Positions 36,809 through 44,950 of a DNA stretch of 64,000 nucleotides are shown in pieces (positions within the stretch are counted from its first letter, which is position 1; the number at the start of each line of letters is the position of its first letter). Made by a program: the position numbers and the translations under genes. The notes below the pieces were generated by a model, which was not told where the DNA came from, did no database searches, and saw nothing but the letters and a program-made list of their open reading frames with translations. This stretch comes from Streptococcus sanguinis (GTDB lineage: Bacteria > Bacillota > Bacilli > Lactobacillales > Streptococcaceae). The DNA lies in the NCBI RefSeq assembly GCF_003943735.1, contig NZ_RJMV01000002.1, positions 128,208 through 192,207 of the forward strand. The letters run 5' to 3'.

Positions 36809-37312
36809 ATGATGAATTATACGATTGAAGAAAAAGAAGCATTTATGAAGGAAGCTTTGAAGGAGGCGGAGATTGCCCTAGCTCATGATGAAATTCCCAT
36901 CGGCTGTGTCTTGGTTAAGGAGGGGAAGATTATCGGCCGCGGTCACAATGCACGTGAGGAGCTGCAGCGGGCTATTATGCATGCGGAAATTATGGCTATT
37001 GAAGAGGCGAATCGGCACGAAAATAGCTGGCGCTTGCTGGATACAACGCTTTTTGTGACCATTGAGCCATGTGTCATGTGCAGCGGAGCAATCGGTCTAG
37101 CGCGCATTCCTCACGTTGTCTATGGAGCAGCAAATCAAAAGTTTGGAGCAGCTGGCAGCCTTTATGATATTCTGACGGATGAGCGCCTGAATCATCGAGT
37201 AGAAGTGGAGGCAGGTGTTCTCCAAGAAGAGTGTGCTCAAATCATGCAGGAATTTTTCAGACAGAGAAGAAAAAATAAAATTAGCCAAAATCAAAAGTTT
37301 GTGTTATACTAA
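36809..37312 (+). CDS. tadA: tRNA-specific adenosine deaminase
   Basis: TadA converts adenosine 34 to inosine in tRNA-Arg(ACG), needed to read CGN codons. The protein of 167 residues has the zinc and proton-shuttle motif HAEIMAIEEA and the zinc ligands PCVMCSGAI. Two ATG codons are adjacent (36809, 36812); the frame is open further upstream, but a TATAAT at 36773-36778 sets the limit. The ribosome site (AGAAAGAC) is weak. The 3' end of the gene carries the promoter of the SRP RNA gene. The order purA, csRNA, tadA, SRP RNA is consistent with streptococci. Confidence 0.94.
   Translation: MMNYTIEEKEAFMKEALKEAEIALAHDEIPIGCVLVKEGKIIGRGHNAREELQRAIMHAEIMAIEEANRHENSWRLLDTTLFVTIEPCVMCSGAIGLARIPHVVYGAANQKFGAAGSLYDILTDERLNHRVEVEAGVLQEECAQIMQEFFRQRRKNKISQNQKFVLY
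37305..37310 (+). promoter_or_regulatory. -10 element of SRP RNA gene inside tadA
   Basis: TATACT lies within the last codons of tadA, about 7 bp before the expected 5' end of SRP RNA. The matching -35 is weak. Confidence 0.5.
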
Positions 37313-37316
37313 TTAA

Positions 37317-37393
37317 CGGAGCAACAGTTTTGCGTGAAGCGGGTCAGGGGAGGAATCCAGCAGCCCTAAGCGATGTAAGCTGTGTGCTCTTTT
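37317..37393 (+). ncRNA. ffs: Signal recognition particle RNA (small bacterial type)
   Basis: The conserved Ffh-binding core is visible as GGGTCAGGGGAGGAATCCAG followed by CAGCCCTAAGC. The ends GAGCAACAG (from 37319) and CTGTGTGCTC (to 37389) close the long hairpin. Size of about 75-80 nt fits the small 4.5S-type RNA of streptococci, and its place after tadA is typical. A CTCTTTT tail follows. The RNA joins Ffh to target membrane proteins. Confidence 0.92.
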
Positions 37394-37404
37394 CTATTGC
37401 TCTT

Positions 37405-37632
37405 AATGAATCAAGCCTGAAAGGCGCAGATGAATCTTAGAGCAATGGATGCAGTTTTTCCCATAAGGGAAAAATCTGTAAACCTTATAAAGATTCTCAA
37501 CGAATCAACTCCGAAGGAGGAAGATGAGTTTAGAGACATTGACGCAGTTTAGGCAAAGCGAGAACTAGGTTCCAATGTTGAATGAATCAAGCCTGAAAGG
37601 CGCAGATGAATATTGGAGCAGTGAATCTAGTT
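37405..37632 (+). repeat. Three-unit imperfect tandem repeat after SRP RNA
   Basis: Three related units of about 52 nt start at 37405, 37499 and 37581. Units 1 and 3 share GAATCAAGCCTGAAAGGCGC and beyond (31 identical bases); unit 2 reads CGAATCAACTCCGAAGGAGG, in which the small hairpin GCC/GGC is replaced by CTCC/GGAG. Each continues with AGATGA and a TTAGAG-like block. If one base is removed from unit 1, units 1 and 2 form one open frame with repeated NES(S/T) and DEFR(A/D)(M/I)DAV peptides. It may be a decayed repeat protein or a tandem structured RNA; I cannot decide. Confidence 0.6.
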
Positions 37633-37738
37633 CGAATGGACCTGAAATGAATTCAGCTGACATTCAATCTTAAGAAGCATATTGGCTTTCTTGTCAATCA
37701 AAATTATTCTTCTTTAATAGGCCTAAAATTTGTTGACT

Positions 37739-37863
37739 TACGCAAACGATTGCTCTCAGTTATATCCTAGGATTAGCTTATTTAGAAAAATAGTATAGAA
37801 TAAAAAATGTAAACGTTTTAAAATAGTAAAAGCACTTGCTTATTTTTTCTTAAAGCGTTATCA
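37739..37863 (+). promoter_or_regulatory. Cre-like sites upstream of pgi
   Basis: Matched to the catabolite-responsive consensus WWTGNAARCGNWWWCA, the segment 37806-37821 (AATGTAAACGTTTTAA) has one mismatch and 37848-37863 (TCTTAAAGCGTTATCA) has two. A weaker match lies near 37739-37754. A clear pgi promoter is not resolved; TAGAAT at 37796-37801 is the best -10. CcpA control is inference. Confidence 0.5.
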
Positions 37864-37892
37864 TAAAAGAAAAGAACAATTGGAGGATAAAC

Positions 37893-39242
37893 ATGACACA
37901 TATTAAATTTGACTATTCAAAGGTACTGGATAAGTTTGTAGCACCACATGAATTAGATTATATGCAGCCTCAAGTGACTGCAGCAGATAATGCTCTACGA
38001 AACGGAACAGGTCCTGGAGCAGAAATGACAGGCTGGTTGAATTTGCCTGAAGAATATGATAAAGATGAATTTGCTCGTATTCAAAAGGCGGCTGCTAAAA
38101 TCCAATCTGATAGTGAAGTGTTAATCGTCATCGGTATTGGAGGATCTTATTTAGGGGCACGTGCAGCTATTGATTTCTTGAATAATTCATTTGTAAACTT
38201 GCAAAGCAAAGAAGAACGCAAGGCACCTCAGATCCTCTATGCTGGAAACTCTATCTCTTCAAGCTATTTGGCTGATTTGGTAGACTATGTATCAGACAAG
38301 GATTTCTCTGTCAACGTTATTTCTAAGTCAGGAACAACTACAGAGCCTGCTATTGCTTTCCGTGTCTTCAAAGAACTCTTGGTTAAGAAGTATGGTCAGG
38401 AAGAAGCAAATAAACGGATTTATGCAACTACAGACCGCGCTAAAGGTGCAGTTAAGGTTGAAGCAGATGCTAATGGCTGGGATACTTTTGTAGTGCCTGA
38501 TAGTGTTGGTGGTCGTTTTACAGTATTGACAGCAGTGGGACTCTTGCCAATCGCAGCTGCAGGGGCTGATATCAGCAAGTTGATGGAAGGAGCAAATGCT
38601 GCTCGCAAGGCTTATGCTTCTGATAAGTTGGCTGAAAATGAAGCATATCAATATGCAGTTGTACGCAATATCTTGTACCGTAAAGGTTATTTGACAGAAG
38701 TTCTAGCTAACTACGAACCATCTTTGCAATACTTCTCAGAATGGTGGAAGCAACTGGCTGGTGAGTCAGAAGGTAAAGACCAAAAAGGTATCTACCCAAC
38801 TTCAGCCAACTTCTCAACAGACCTGCACTCTTTGGGGCAATTTATTCAAGAAGGAACTCGTATCCTCTTTGAAACAGTTATTCGTGTAGATAAGCCTCGC
38901 AAAAATGTGTTGATTCCTGAATTAGCAGAAGACTTGGATGGCCTTGGCTATCTGCAAGGAAAAGATGTTGACTTTGTCAATAAGAAAGCAACAGATGGAG
39001 TGCTGTTAGCTCACACAGACGGCGGAGTGCCAAATATGTTTGTGACCCTGCCTGAGCAAGATGAGTTCACTTTGGGCTATACTATTTACTTCTTTGAGTT
39101 AGCTATTGCTCTTTCTGGCTACCTGAATGGTATCAATCCATTTGACCAGCCAGGAGTTGAGGCTTATAAGAAAAACATGTTTGCTCTTCTTGGGAAACCA
39201 GGCTTTGAAGAGCTGGGGGCTGAGTTGAATGCACGTCTTTGA
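37893..39242 (+). CDS. pgi: Glucose-6-phosphate isomerase
   Basis: Pgi interconverts glucose-6-phosphate and fructose-6-phosphate in glycolysis. The 449-residue length is normal for Gram-positive enzymes. Motifs include [33 protein letters not shown], and the C-terminal [17 protein letters not shown] with the catalytic Lys. TTGGAGG precedes the ATG. It is monocistronic, between the repeat region and the sorbitol operon, and has a strong terminator. Cre-like sites upstream suggest sugar-dependent expression. Confidence 0.96.
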   Translation: MTHIKFDYSKVLDKFVAPHELDYMQPQVTAADNALRNGTGPGAEMTGWLNLPEEYDKDEFARIQKAAAKIQSDSEVLIVIGIGGSYLGARAAIDFLNNSFVNLQSKEERKAPQILYAGNSISSSYLADLVDYVSDKDFSVNVISKSGTTTEPAIAFRVFKELLVKKYGQEEANKRIYATTDRAKGAVKVEADANGWDTFVVPDSVGGRFTVLTAVGLLPIAAAGADISKLMEGANAARKAYASDKLAENEAYQYAVVRNILYRKGYLTEVLANYEPSLQYFSEWWKQLAGESEGKDQKGIYPTSANFSTDLHSLGQFIQEGTRILFETVIRVDKPRKNVLIPELAEDLDGLGYLQGKDVDFVNKKATDGVLLAHTDGGVPNMFVTLPEQDEFTLGYTIYFFELAIALSGYLNGINPFDQPGVEAYKKNMFALLGKPGFEELGAELNARL

Positions 39243-39279
39243 TTCTCATATGCTTTGAGTTCATTTAGAATATAAAAAG

Positions 39280-39310
39280 ATCCACAAGTTCATTTCTTGT
39301 GGATTTTTTA
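39280..39310 (+). terminator. Terminator after pgi
   Basis: ATCCACAAG pairs with CTTGTGGAT, followed by T residues. Confidence 0.88.
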
Positions 39311-39375
39311 GTACAAGCCTCTTAATTAGTTTATTATTTTTTTGAACAGTGTAAAAAAGAGTGTCTTAATTCTTT

Positions 39376-39394
39376 TATGAAAGCGCTGTATAAT
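39376..39394 (+). promoter_or_regulatory. Sorbitol operon promoter with overlapping cre-like site
   Basis: TATAAT at 39389-39394 has no good -35, as expected for an activator-dependent promoter. TATGAAAGCGCTGTAT (39376-39391) matches 13 of 16 cre positions and overlaps the -10, so CcpA binding would block transcription. Confidence 0.6.
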
Positions 39395-39426
39395 TGCCTT
39401 GTAAATAAAATTTGAGAGGTATCAAA

Positions 39427-40227
39427 ATGAATGATTGGTTAGACATTAAAGGCAAAACAGTTCTTGTGACGGGTGCGTCATCTGGGATCGGTAAGGCAAT
39501 CGTCGAAGAATTGTTGGAATTAGGAGTCAATGTAGCGAATTTTGATCTTAGCGACAACGATTTGCGTCACCCGAACCTATTATTTGTAAAAGTTGATGTA
39601 ACTTCTCGCTCTGAAGTAGAAGAGGGTGTTGCCAAAATAGTGGAAAGATTTGGCAATATTGATGCGGTAGTCAATAATGCGGGGATTAATGTCCCTAGAT
39701 TATTAATCGATGCAGAAAATCCTAAAGGTCCTTACGAGTTGGACGATGAGACGTTCGAAAAAGTAACAATGATTAATCAAAAAGGTTTGTATCTGGTTAG
39801 TCAGGCAGTAGGACGTATTTTAGTGAAAAATGGAAAAGGTGTAATTGTGAACATGGCTTCAGAAGCAGGCTTGGAAGGTTCTGAAGGACAAAGTGCCTAT
39901 GCTGCAACGAAAGCGGCAGTCTATAGTTACACTCGTTCATGGGCGAAAGAGCTTGGTAAACATGGTGTACGTGTGGTTGGAATTGCTCCAGGAATTATGG
40001 AAGCTACGGGTCTTCGAACTCTTTCTTACGAGGAAGCTCTTGCTTATACCCGTGGAAAGACGGTAGAAGATATTCGAGCTGGTTATGCTTCAACTTCAAC
40101 GACTCCATTGGGACGGAGTGGGAAACTACGGGAAGTAGCTGATCTTGTAGCGTTCTATATTTCAGACCGTTCTAGCTATATAACAGGTGTCACTACAAAT
40201 ATTGCCGGAGGTAAAACTCGCGGTTAA
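39427..40227 (+). CDS. srlD: Sorbitol-6-phosphate 2-dehydrogenase
   Basis: This NAD-dependent short-chain dehydrogenase oxidises sorbitol-6-phosphate to fructose-6-phosphate. The 266-residue protein has the TGASSGIG cofactor motif near residue 16, NNAGIN, and the catalytic S-A-Y-x3-K in SAYAATKAA. Substrate assignment comes from the srl PTS genes that follow. The ATG at 39427 has GAGAGG 8 bases upstream; a TTG five codons earlier overlaps the ribosome site. It is the first gene of the operon. Confidence 0.92.
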   Translation: MNDWLDIKGKTVLVTGASSGIGKAIVEELLELGVNVANFDLSDNDLRHPNLLFVKVDVTSRSEVEEGVAKIVERFGNIDAVVNNAGINVPRLLIDAENPKGPYELDDETFEKVTMINQKGLYLVSQAVGRILVKNGKGVIVNMASEAGLEGSEGQSAYAATKAAVYSYTRSWAKELGKHGVRVVGIAPGIMEATGLRTLSYEEALAYTRGKTVEDIRAGYASTSTTPLGRSGKLREVADLVAFYISDRSSYITGVTTNIAGGKTRG

Positions 40228-40250
40228 AACAATGAAGGTAGGGAAGAGAG

Positions 40251-42116
40251 TTGACCTTAGTAAATCGGTGGTATAATATTTTAGATAAAATGGTCTCGCA
40301 GCCAACTTATTCCTTGTTAGATATGCGCTCAGAACTGGATATTAGCTTGCAAACCTTGCAAAAGAGTATCCAACAATTAAATGATGTTTTGGCTCCTAAT
40401 ATCCAGATTATCGCACAAGATGATCAGTTAATGTTAGAAGTGTATGACTATACAGAGTTGGAAAGGATTTTATCTGGTAGTTTAAAACAGGAGAGTGACT
40501 TCAATTCTTCCAGTAAAAGAATTGCCTATTTGCTAAAACGTTTAATTGAGTCAACCTCCCCTCTTCTTATTGACGACTTGGCTGAGGAAGTAGGTGTTAG
40601 TAGAAGTACCCTTAATAAGGATTTAAAACAAGTAAAATCTTTGGCAGAGAGTTACTCTATCACTATTTCAGGAAAGCCCAACCGTGGGCTGGAGGTCTTG
40701 GGGAGCGAGCTGAATTTGCGCTTGCTATATATTCACCAAGTGGCTCCTTACTTTGAAGGAAGGACACTCACTGAGGCAACATCTTCTTTTCTGGAGACGC
40801 TAGTTCAGGACTATAAAATCCCTAAAGAAACACAGGAACTCCTTCGAAAGACCATTTCAATTATGGTGGAGCGTATTCATACATCTAGAGTGTTGAATTG
40901 TCCTATTCCTTACTATAGGAATGATTTAACAGAGACACCTTTAGCTGAGAAATTAATCTATCATATTGAAATGACTTATAAGATTTCCCTCAGTCAGTTT
41001 GAGATAGACTTTTTGTGTTTTCCGTTTAATGTCCGTTTTATTGACACTTTAAGCAAGACATCTTATCAATCTGAACAGCTTGCAAAGATTTTTCAAGGGA
41101 TTGTCAAGAAAGTCAAAGAAACAATGTTGGTTCACTTTGATGATGAAGAATTATTTGAAGAAATCAAATCTCATCTAGGCCCCTTAATCAATCGACTGAT
41201 TTTCCATGTGCAAGCTAATGATATATTTCATGGCGAGGTTCAAACTCAATATCCTTTTGCTTTTGAAATGGCAAAAATAGCTGGAGAAGAACTATCTGCA
41301 ATTTTTGGTTCTGAATTGGAATTATCTGAAATTGGATATCTGGCTTTGTATTTTGAAATGATTTTAAGAAAGCAAAATTCTGCTGTTAAGGGTTCTCGCA
41401 AGCAGATAGCTGTAGTTTGCACAACAGGAAGAGGAACTGCTGCGATGATTATTCAGCAACTCAGACGAGTCCTTGGAAATGATGTAGACATTACTCAGTA
41501 TTCCGAAGAGGATTTTAATGTGGATTTAAATCAGGACTATTTCGCGATTTTTACGACAGTTCCTCTAAAATATAAAGATTCTAAATCTCCAGTCATTCAA
41601 GTTAATCATCTTTTTGATGATCAATGGCTGCAGGAAGAATGGCAGAGGGCCAATGCTTTTCATCAAAAAAATCTAGAAACAGTCAGCTTACGTTTTCTTC
41701 GGTTGAGCCCCCAAAAAACCTATCAGCAATACTTGCTAAATATGGTTGCAGAGTTAGAGAAACTTCAGATGATTGATGAAGGTTTTAGAAATCGGATAAT
41801 TGATAGGGAGAAAAAGCAATCAACCATTTTTGGTGGAGGAATTGCCTTCCCCCATACAATTAACCAGGGTTATGCAAAGACTATTTTAATGTTTGGAAAA
41901 CTAGAAGAGCCTTATCAAAAAGGAGATGAATGGATTGAATTTATCTTTCTAGTCGCCATACCCTCAGAAATCGAAAGAAAAATGGAAAGTGAATTGCTGG
42001 AATTGTATGACGACATTTTTCGAATTGCAGGAGAGCCTTCTCTAAAAGAAGCATTGAGGGCTGTAGAAACAGAGACAGAGTTTCTATCATTTTCTAAGAG
42101 CAAAGGAGTATTTTAA
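40251..42116 (+). CDS. srlR: Sorbitol operon transcriptional activator (PRD-containing)
   Basis: The 621-residue regulator has two N-terminal helix-turn-helix regions (the second around LIDDLAEEVGVSRSTLNKDL, about 104-123), two PTS regulation domains (about 180-380), an EIIB-like segment (IAVVCTTGRGTAAMIIQQL, about 385-403) and a C-terminal EIIA-like domain with IAFPHT around residue 530. Such proteins are activated or inhibited by phosphorylation from PTS components, coupling operon expression to sorbitol and to glucose. It starts at TTG (40251) after GGTAGGG; the ATG at 40290 is an alternative. Its stop TAA shares one base with the srlM ATG. Confidence 0.88.
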   Translation: MTLVNRWYNILDKMVSQPTYSLLDMRSELDISLQTLQKSIQQLNDVLAPNIQIIAQDDQLMLEVYDYTELERILSGSLKQESDFNSSSKRIAYLLKRLIESTSPLLIDDLAEEVGVSRSTLNKDLKQVKSLAESYSITISGKPNRGLEVLGSELNLRLLYIHQVAPYFEGRTLTEATSSFLETLVQDYKIPKETQELLRKTISIMVERIHTSRVLNCPIPYYRNDLTETPLAEKLIYHIEMTYKISLSQFEIDFLCFPFNVRFIDTLSKTSYQSEQLAKIFQGIVKKVKETMLVHFDDEELFEEIKSHLGPLINRLIFHVQANDIFHGEVQTQYPFAFEMAKIAGEELSAIFGSELELSEIGYLALYFEMILRKQNSAVKGSRKQIAVVCTTGRGTAAMIIQQLRRVLGNDVDITQYSEEDFNVDLNQDYFAIFTTVPLKYKDSKSPVIQVNHLFDDQWLQEEWQRANAFHQKNLETVSLRFLRLSPQKTYQQYLLNMVAELEKLQMIDEGFRNRIIDREKKQSTIFGGGIAFPHTINQGYAKTILMFGKLEEPYQKGDEWIEFIFLVAIPSEIERKMESELLELYDDIFRIAGEPSLKEALRAVETETEFLSFSKSKGVF

Positions 42117-42613
42117 TGAATTCGCTAATAATTTTCGCTGTATTTGTCATGGCAGCTTATATATTTCAAATATTCCTCGGCTGGCAGCAACTCAAAGACT
42201 TCAATAAGACCTATACGATGCTCCGAAAACTGGGGCGCGTAGCGATTGGCAGGAAGTCCGGAAGAATAAAATCCGGTACGATTGTCATGTTCGCGGTTGA
42301 TGAAAACGGTCGGGTTCTTAAAGCTAGCAAAATGCAAGGAGTCACAATCTTAGCGCGTTTTCAAAATATGGACGATTATGTTGGAGAAGACATCCATTAT
42401 TTTGACAAGTATAATCCTCTTGTGAGAAAAGAAAATAAGTTGATGCAATCAGCCATAGAAGATGCTAGAAAAGTCTATCTTTGGCATGAGGCAGGTATTG
42501 AGAAAGAGACAAGTTCATCTGATTCTTTTCTGGGATTCGGCTTTTATGCGAATTACTTACAATTATCTATTAAACAGTTATTTAAAAAAAATAAGAAAAG
42601 GAGTTCCTTATGA
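42116..42613 (+). CDS. srlM: Sorbitol operon auxiliary regulator GutM/SrlM
   Basis: The 165-residue protein has one N-terminal membrane-spanning segment (about residues 3-20) followed by LGWQQLKDFNKTYTMLRKLG and GRIKSGTIVMFAVDENGRV, features of the GutM family that helps activate sorbitol operons. Its start overlaps the srlR stop by 1 base and its stop overlaps the srlA start by 4 bases (ATGA), so the four genes are translationally coupled. Confidence 0.88.
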   Translation: MNSLIIFAVFVMAAYIFQIFLGWQQLKDFNKTYTMLRKLGRVAIGRKSGRIKSGTIVMFAVDENGRVLKASKMQGVTILARFQNMDDYVGEDIHYFDKYNPLVRKENKLMQSAIEDARKVYLWHEAGIEKETSSSDSFLGFGFYANYLQLSIKQLFKKNKKRSSL

Positions 42614-43152
42614 ATCACATTACAAAATTTGCAGAGAGTTTTATGAAACTCTTCCAATTAGGTGGAGAAACCTTTATTAGCTGGATGACAAATATTGTAC
42701 CGCTTGTCTTAATGCTATTGATTGCAATGAATACCCTTATCGCTTTCTTGGGAGAAGAAAAGGTCAATTCCTTGGCTAAGATTTCTGCCAAAAATCCTGT
42801 TAGCCGTTATATGATTTTACCTTTCATTTCAGCCTTTATGCTGGGGAATCCGATGGCGATCAGTATGGGACGCTTCTTGCCAGAATATTATAAACCTAGT
42901 TTTGTAGCAGCTCAGATGCAGTTCTGCCATACTTCAAATGGTGTATTCCCACATATCAATCCTGGGGAATTGTTTGTATGGATGGGAATTGCGACAGGAA
43001 TTCAAACTTTAGGTTTAAGTCAGATGGACCTGGCAATCCGTTACATGCTTGTAGGAATTATCATGAACTTTGTTGGTGGATGGGTAACAGATTTTACGAC
43101 TGCCTATGTTGCAAAACAGCAAGGTGTTACCTTGAGTAAAACATTTGATTGA
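42610..43152 (+). CDS. srlA: PTS sorbitol transporter subunit IIC (SrlA)
   Basis: This 180-residue membrane component forms part of the sorbitol channel with SrlE. It has about four hydrophobic segments, the [21 protein letters not shown] motif and the [20 protein letters not shown] motif typical of the glucitol family EIIC. An AAAAGGAG site precedes the ATG, and the gene overlaps srlM by 4 bases. Confidence 0.92.
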   Translation: MNHITKFAESFMKLFQLGGETFISWMTNIVPLVLMLLIAMNTLIAFLGEEKVNSLAKISAKNPVSRYMILPFISAFMLGNPMAISMGRFLPEYYKPSFVAAQMQFCHTSNGVFPHINPGELFVWMGIATGIQTLGLSQMDLAIRYMLVGIIMNFVGGWVTDFTTAYVAKQQGVTLSKTFD

Positions 43153-43168
43153 TAGAAAGAGTGAAATT

Positions 43169-44149
43169 ATGTCATATAAGAGTATAAAAGTTGTTAAAGG
43201 AAATGGTGGTTTCGGAGGCCCTTTGGTCATTACACCTAGTGAGGCTAAGCATAAATTTATCTATATCACTGGCGGCGGAGAAAAGCCAGATATTGTAGAT
43301 AAAATTGCTGATTTGACCGGTATGGAAGCTGTTAACGGGTTTAAAACTTCTATCCCTGATGAGGAAATTGCTTTAGCAATCGTGGATTGCGGCGGTACTC
43401 TTCGCTGCGGTATTTATCCTAAAAAGGGGATCCCTACAATCAATATTGTCGCTACAGGGAAAAGTGGCCCTCTAGCACAATATATCACCGAGGAAATCTA
43501 TGTGTCAGCAGTTGGCCTTAATCAAATTTCTGCTGCTAATGAAGACGAAAAAGCGACAACTGTGGTAACAGAAAAGCCAACTTACGATACTAGTAAAAAA
43601 ATTACAGAGCAAAAAGCTGAAACAAGTATTGTAGCAAGAATTGGGATGGGCGCTGGGAAGGTCGTTGCGACTTTCAACCAGGCTGCTCGTGAAGCCATCC
43701 AAACAATGCTCAACACAATCATTCCTTTCATGGCCTTTGTTTCCTTGCTGATTGGGGTTATTCAAGGTTCAGGTGTTGGAAATTGGCTGGCAAAATTAAT
43801 GGTTCCCCTAGCGGGGAACATCTGGGGACTCATTTTGATTGGCTTTATCTGTTCCTTGCCATTCCTATCTCCTTTGTTAGGCCCCGGAGCTGTTATCAGT
43901 CAGATTATCGGAACCTTAATTGGAGTCGAAATCGGAAAAGGGAATATTCCGCCCCAAATGGCTCTGCCAGCTATATTTGCTATCAACACTCAAAACGGTT
44001 GTGATTTCATTCCTGTAGCACTCGGTCTATCTGAAGCCAAGTCTGAAACAGTTGAGGTTGGTGTCCCTTCTGTGCTTTATTCACGCTTTCTCAATGGTGT
44101 TCCGCGGGTGCTAGTAGCTTGGATAGCTAGTATTGGTCTTTATCAATAG
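43169..44149 (+). CDS. srlE: PTS sorbitol transporter subunit IIBC (SrlE)
   Basis: SrlE carries the EIIB domain that receives phosphate and passes it to sorbitol, fused to a membrane part. The phosphorylated Cys is in the [18 protein letters not shown] motif (about residues 75-92). The C-terminal half has membrane helices with [20 protein letters not shown] and the [15 protein letters not shown] motif. The ATG at 43169 is chosen because the protein then starts [17 protein letters not shown] as in homologs; the frame extends 8 codons upstream into srlA. 326 residues is normal. Confidence 0.92.
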   Translation: MSYKSIKVVKGNGGFGGPLVITPSEAKHKFIYITGGGEKPDIVDKIADLTGMEAVNGFKTSIPDEEIALAIVDCGGTLRCGIYPKKGIPTINIVATGKSGPLAQYITEEIYVSAVGLNQISAANEDEKATTVVTEKPTYDTSKKITEQKAETSIVARIGMGAGKVVATFNQAAREAIQTMLNTIIPFMAFVSLLIGVIQGSGVGNWLAKLMVPLAGNIWGLILIGFICSLPFLSPLLGPGAVISQIIGTLIGVEIGKGNIPPQMALPAIFAINTQNGCDFIPVALGLSEAKSETVEVGVPSVLYSRFLNGVPRVLVAWIASIGLYQ

Positions 44150-44187
44150 ACCTTTGATAGATGCACGTAAACAGAGCAACTATTATG

Positions 44188-44215
44188 TTAAACTTATCTA
44201 TAAGCATAAGTTTAA
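44188..44215 (+). repeat. Perfect inverted repeat between srlE and srlB
   Basis: TTAAACTTAT and ATAAGTTTAA (10 bp each) flank an 8-base loop in the 98-bp gap. No T run follows, so it is more likely an mRNA processing or stabilising hairpin than a terminator. Confidence 0.6.
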
Positions 44216-44247
44216 GACAAATTAGAGAAAGGATAAATAGGAATTAG

Positions 44248-44628
44248 ATGAAGAAAATTTTTGAAGCTAAAGTAATTCAAGTAGGGCCTGAAGCTCAGAA
44301 TATGATTCAAGATGCCAATATGCTCATTTTATTTGGAGAAGAAGCTCCGGAAGACTTAGCAGAGTATTGTTTTAAAATCGATAACAAAAATCTTCTAGGT
44401 GCAATACTAGAAGGTGGAAAGCTGGTCGTAGATAGTCAGGAATATTCGATTACTGCCGTAGGAAATGTAGTAGAAAAAAATTTAACTGGACTGGGCCATA
44501 TCACTATTTCTTTTGATGGTTCAAAAGAGGGGAGCCTGCCGGGCACTCTCCATGTTGCAGCAGACCAAGCAGTAGTAATTGAAAAGGGCTCTACCATTCA
44601 GATTTTTGAAGTAGCTCAAGTAGGATAA
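44248..44628 (+). CDS. srlB: PTS sorbitol transporter subunit IIA
   Basis: This 126-residue cytoplasmic component takes phosphate from HPr and gives it to SrlE. It has the ITAVGNVVEKNLTGLGHITI motif with the conserved His of the glucitol EIIA family and GSLPGTLHVAAD near the C-terminus. AAAGGAT is the likely ribosome site. It ends the srl operon, separated from srlE by a gap holding a perfect inverted repeat, and is followed by a terminator. Confidence 0.92.
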   Translation: MKKIFEAKVIQVGPEAQNMIQDANMLILFGEEAPEDLAEYCFKIDNKNLLGAILEGGKLVVDSQEYSITAVGNVVEKNLTGLGHITISFDGSKEGSLPGTLHVAADQAVVIEKGSTIQIFEVAQVG

Positions 44629-44679
44629 AATATCTAAATAAGAATACTAGAAAAATAAGAGTCTAAAAACTTGATTCAG

Positions 44680-44705
44680 AGCCTGGGCAAAAGTCCAGGC
44701 TTTTG
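44680..44705 (+). terminator. Terminator of the sorbitol operon
   Basis: AGCCTGG pairs with CCAGGCT, followed by TTTT. Confidence 0.8.
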
Positions 44706-44731
44706 GGTCTAAATTAGAAAAAATAGATGAC

Positions 44732-44850
44732 GCAGTGGTTGATTGGCATCTTCCTTCGCTTTTTAAGCCCCAAAGATTGCCTGATCAACTGTGCGGGGGT
44801 GGGAAGACGAACTTTTTAACTTGTTTGAAGTTCTTTCCCACTCCCTTTTT
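44732..44850 (+). other. Two adjacent hairpins ending in a T run, possible small RNA or terminator cluster
   Basis: The first stem pairs segments of 44732-44747 with 44778-44794 (GTTGAT/ATCAAC and GGCA/TGCC). The second (44795-44850) pairs GGGGGTGGGAA and GAACTT with AAGTTC and TTCCCACTCCC and ends in five T residues. No clear promoter is visible upstream. The structure is too elaborate for a simple second terminator after srlB. Confidence 0.45.
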
Positions 44851-44868
44851 GATTGAAAGAACAATTTA

Positions 44869-44877
44869 TGTTATAAT
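44869..44877 (+). promoter_or_regulatory. Extended -10 promoter of the three-paralog locus
   Basis: TGTTATAAT matches TGnTATAAT and gives a start near 44884, about 67 nt before the first gene. Confidence 0.65.
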
Positions 44878-44950
44878 GTTGTAAAATTTGTCATTGTTTT
44901 TCAATGTTTTCGCAATATGACAAATCAATGAAATTTATAAGGAGAAAACC

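Noticed and set aside
37313..37892. Known riboswitch upstream of pgi
   Set aside because: I could not match the repeat units to glycine, tetrahydrofolate or other aptamer cores, and pgi is not a usual riboswitch target.
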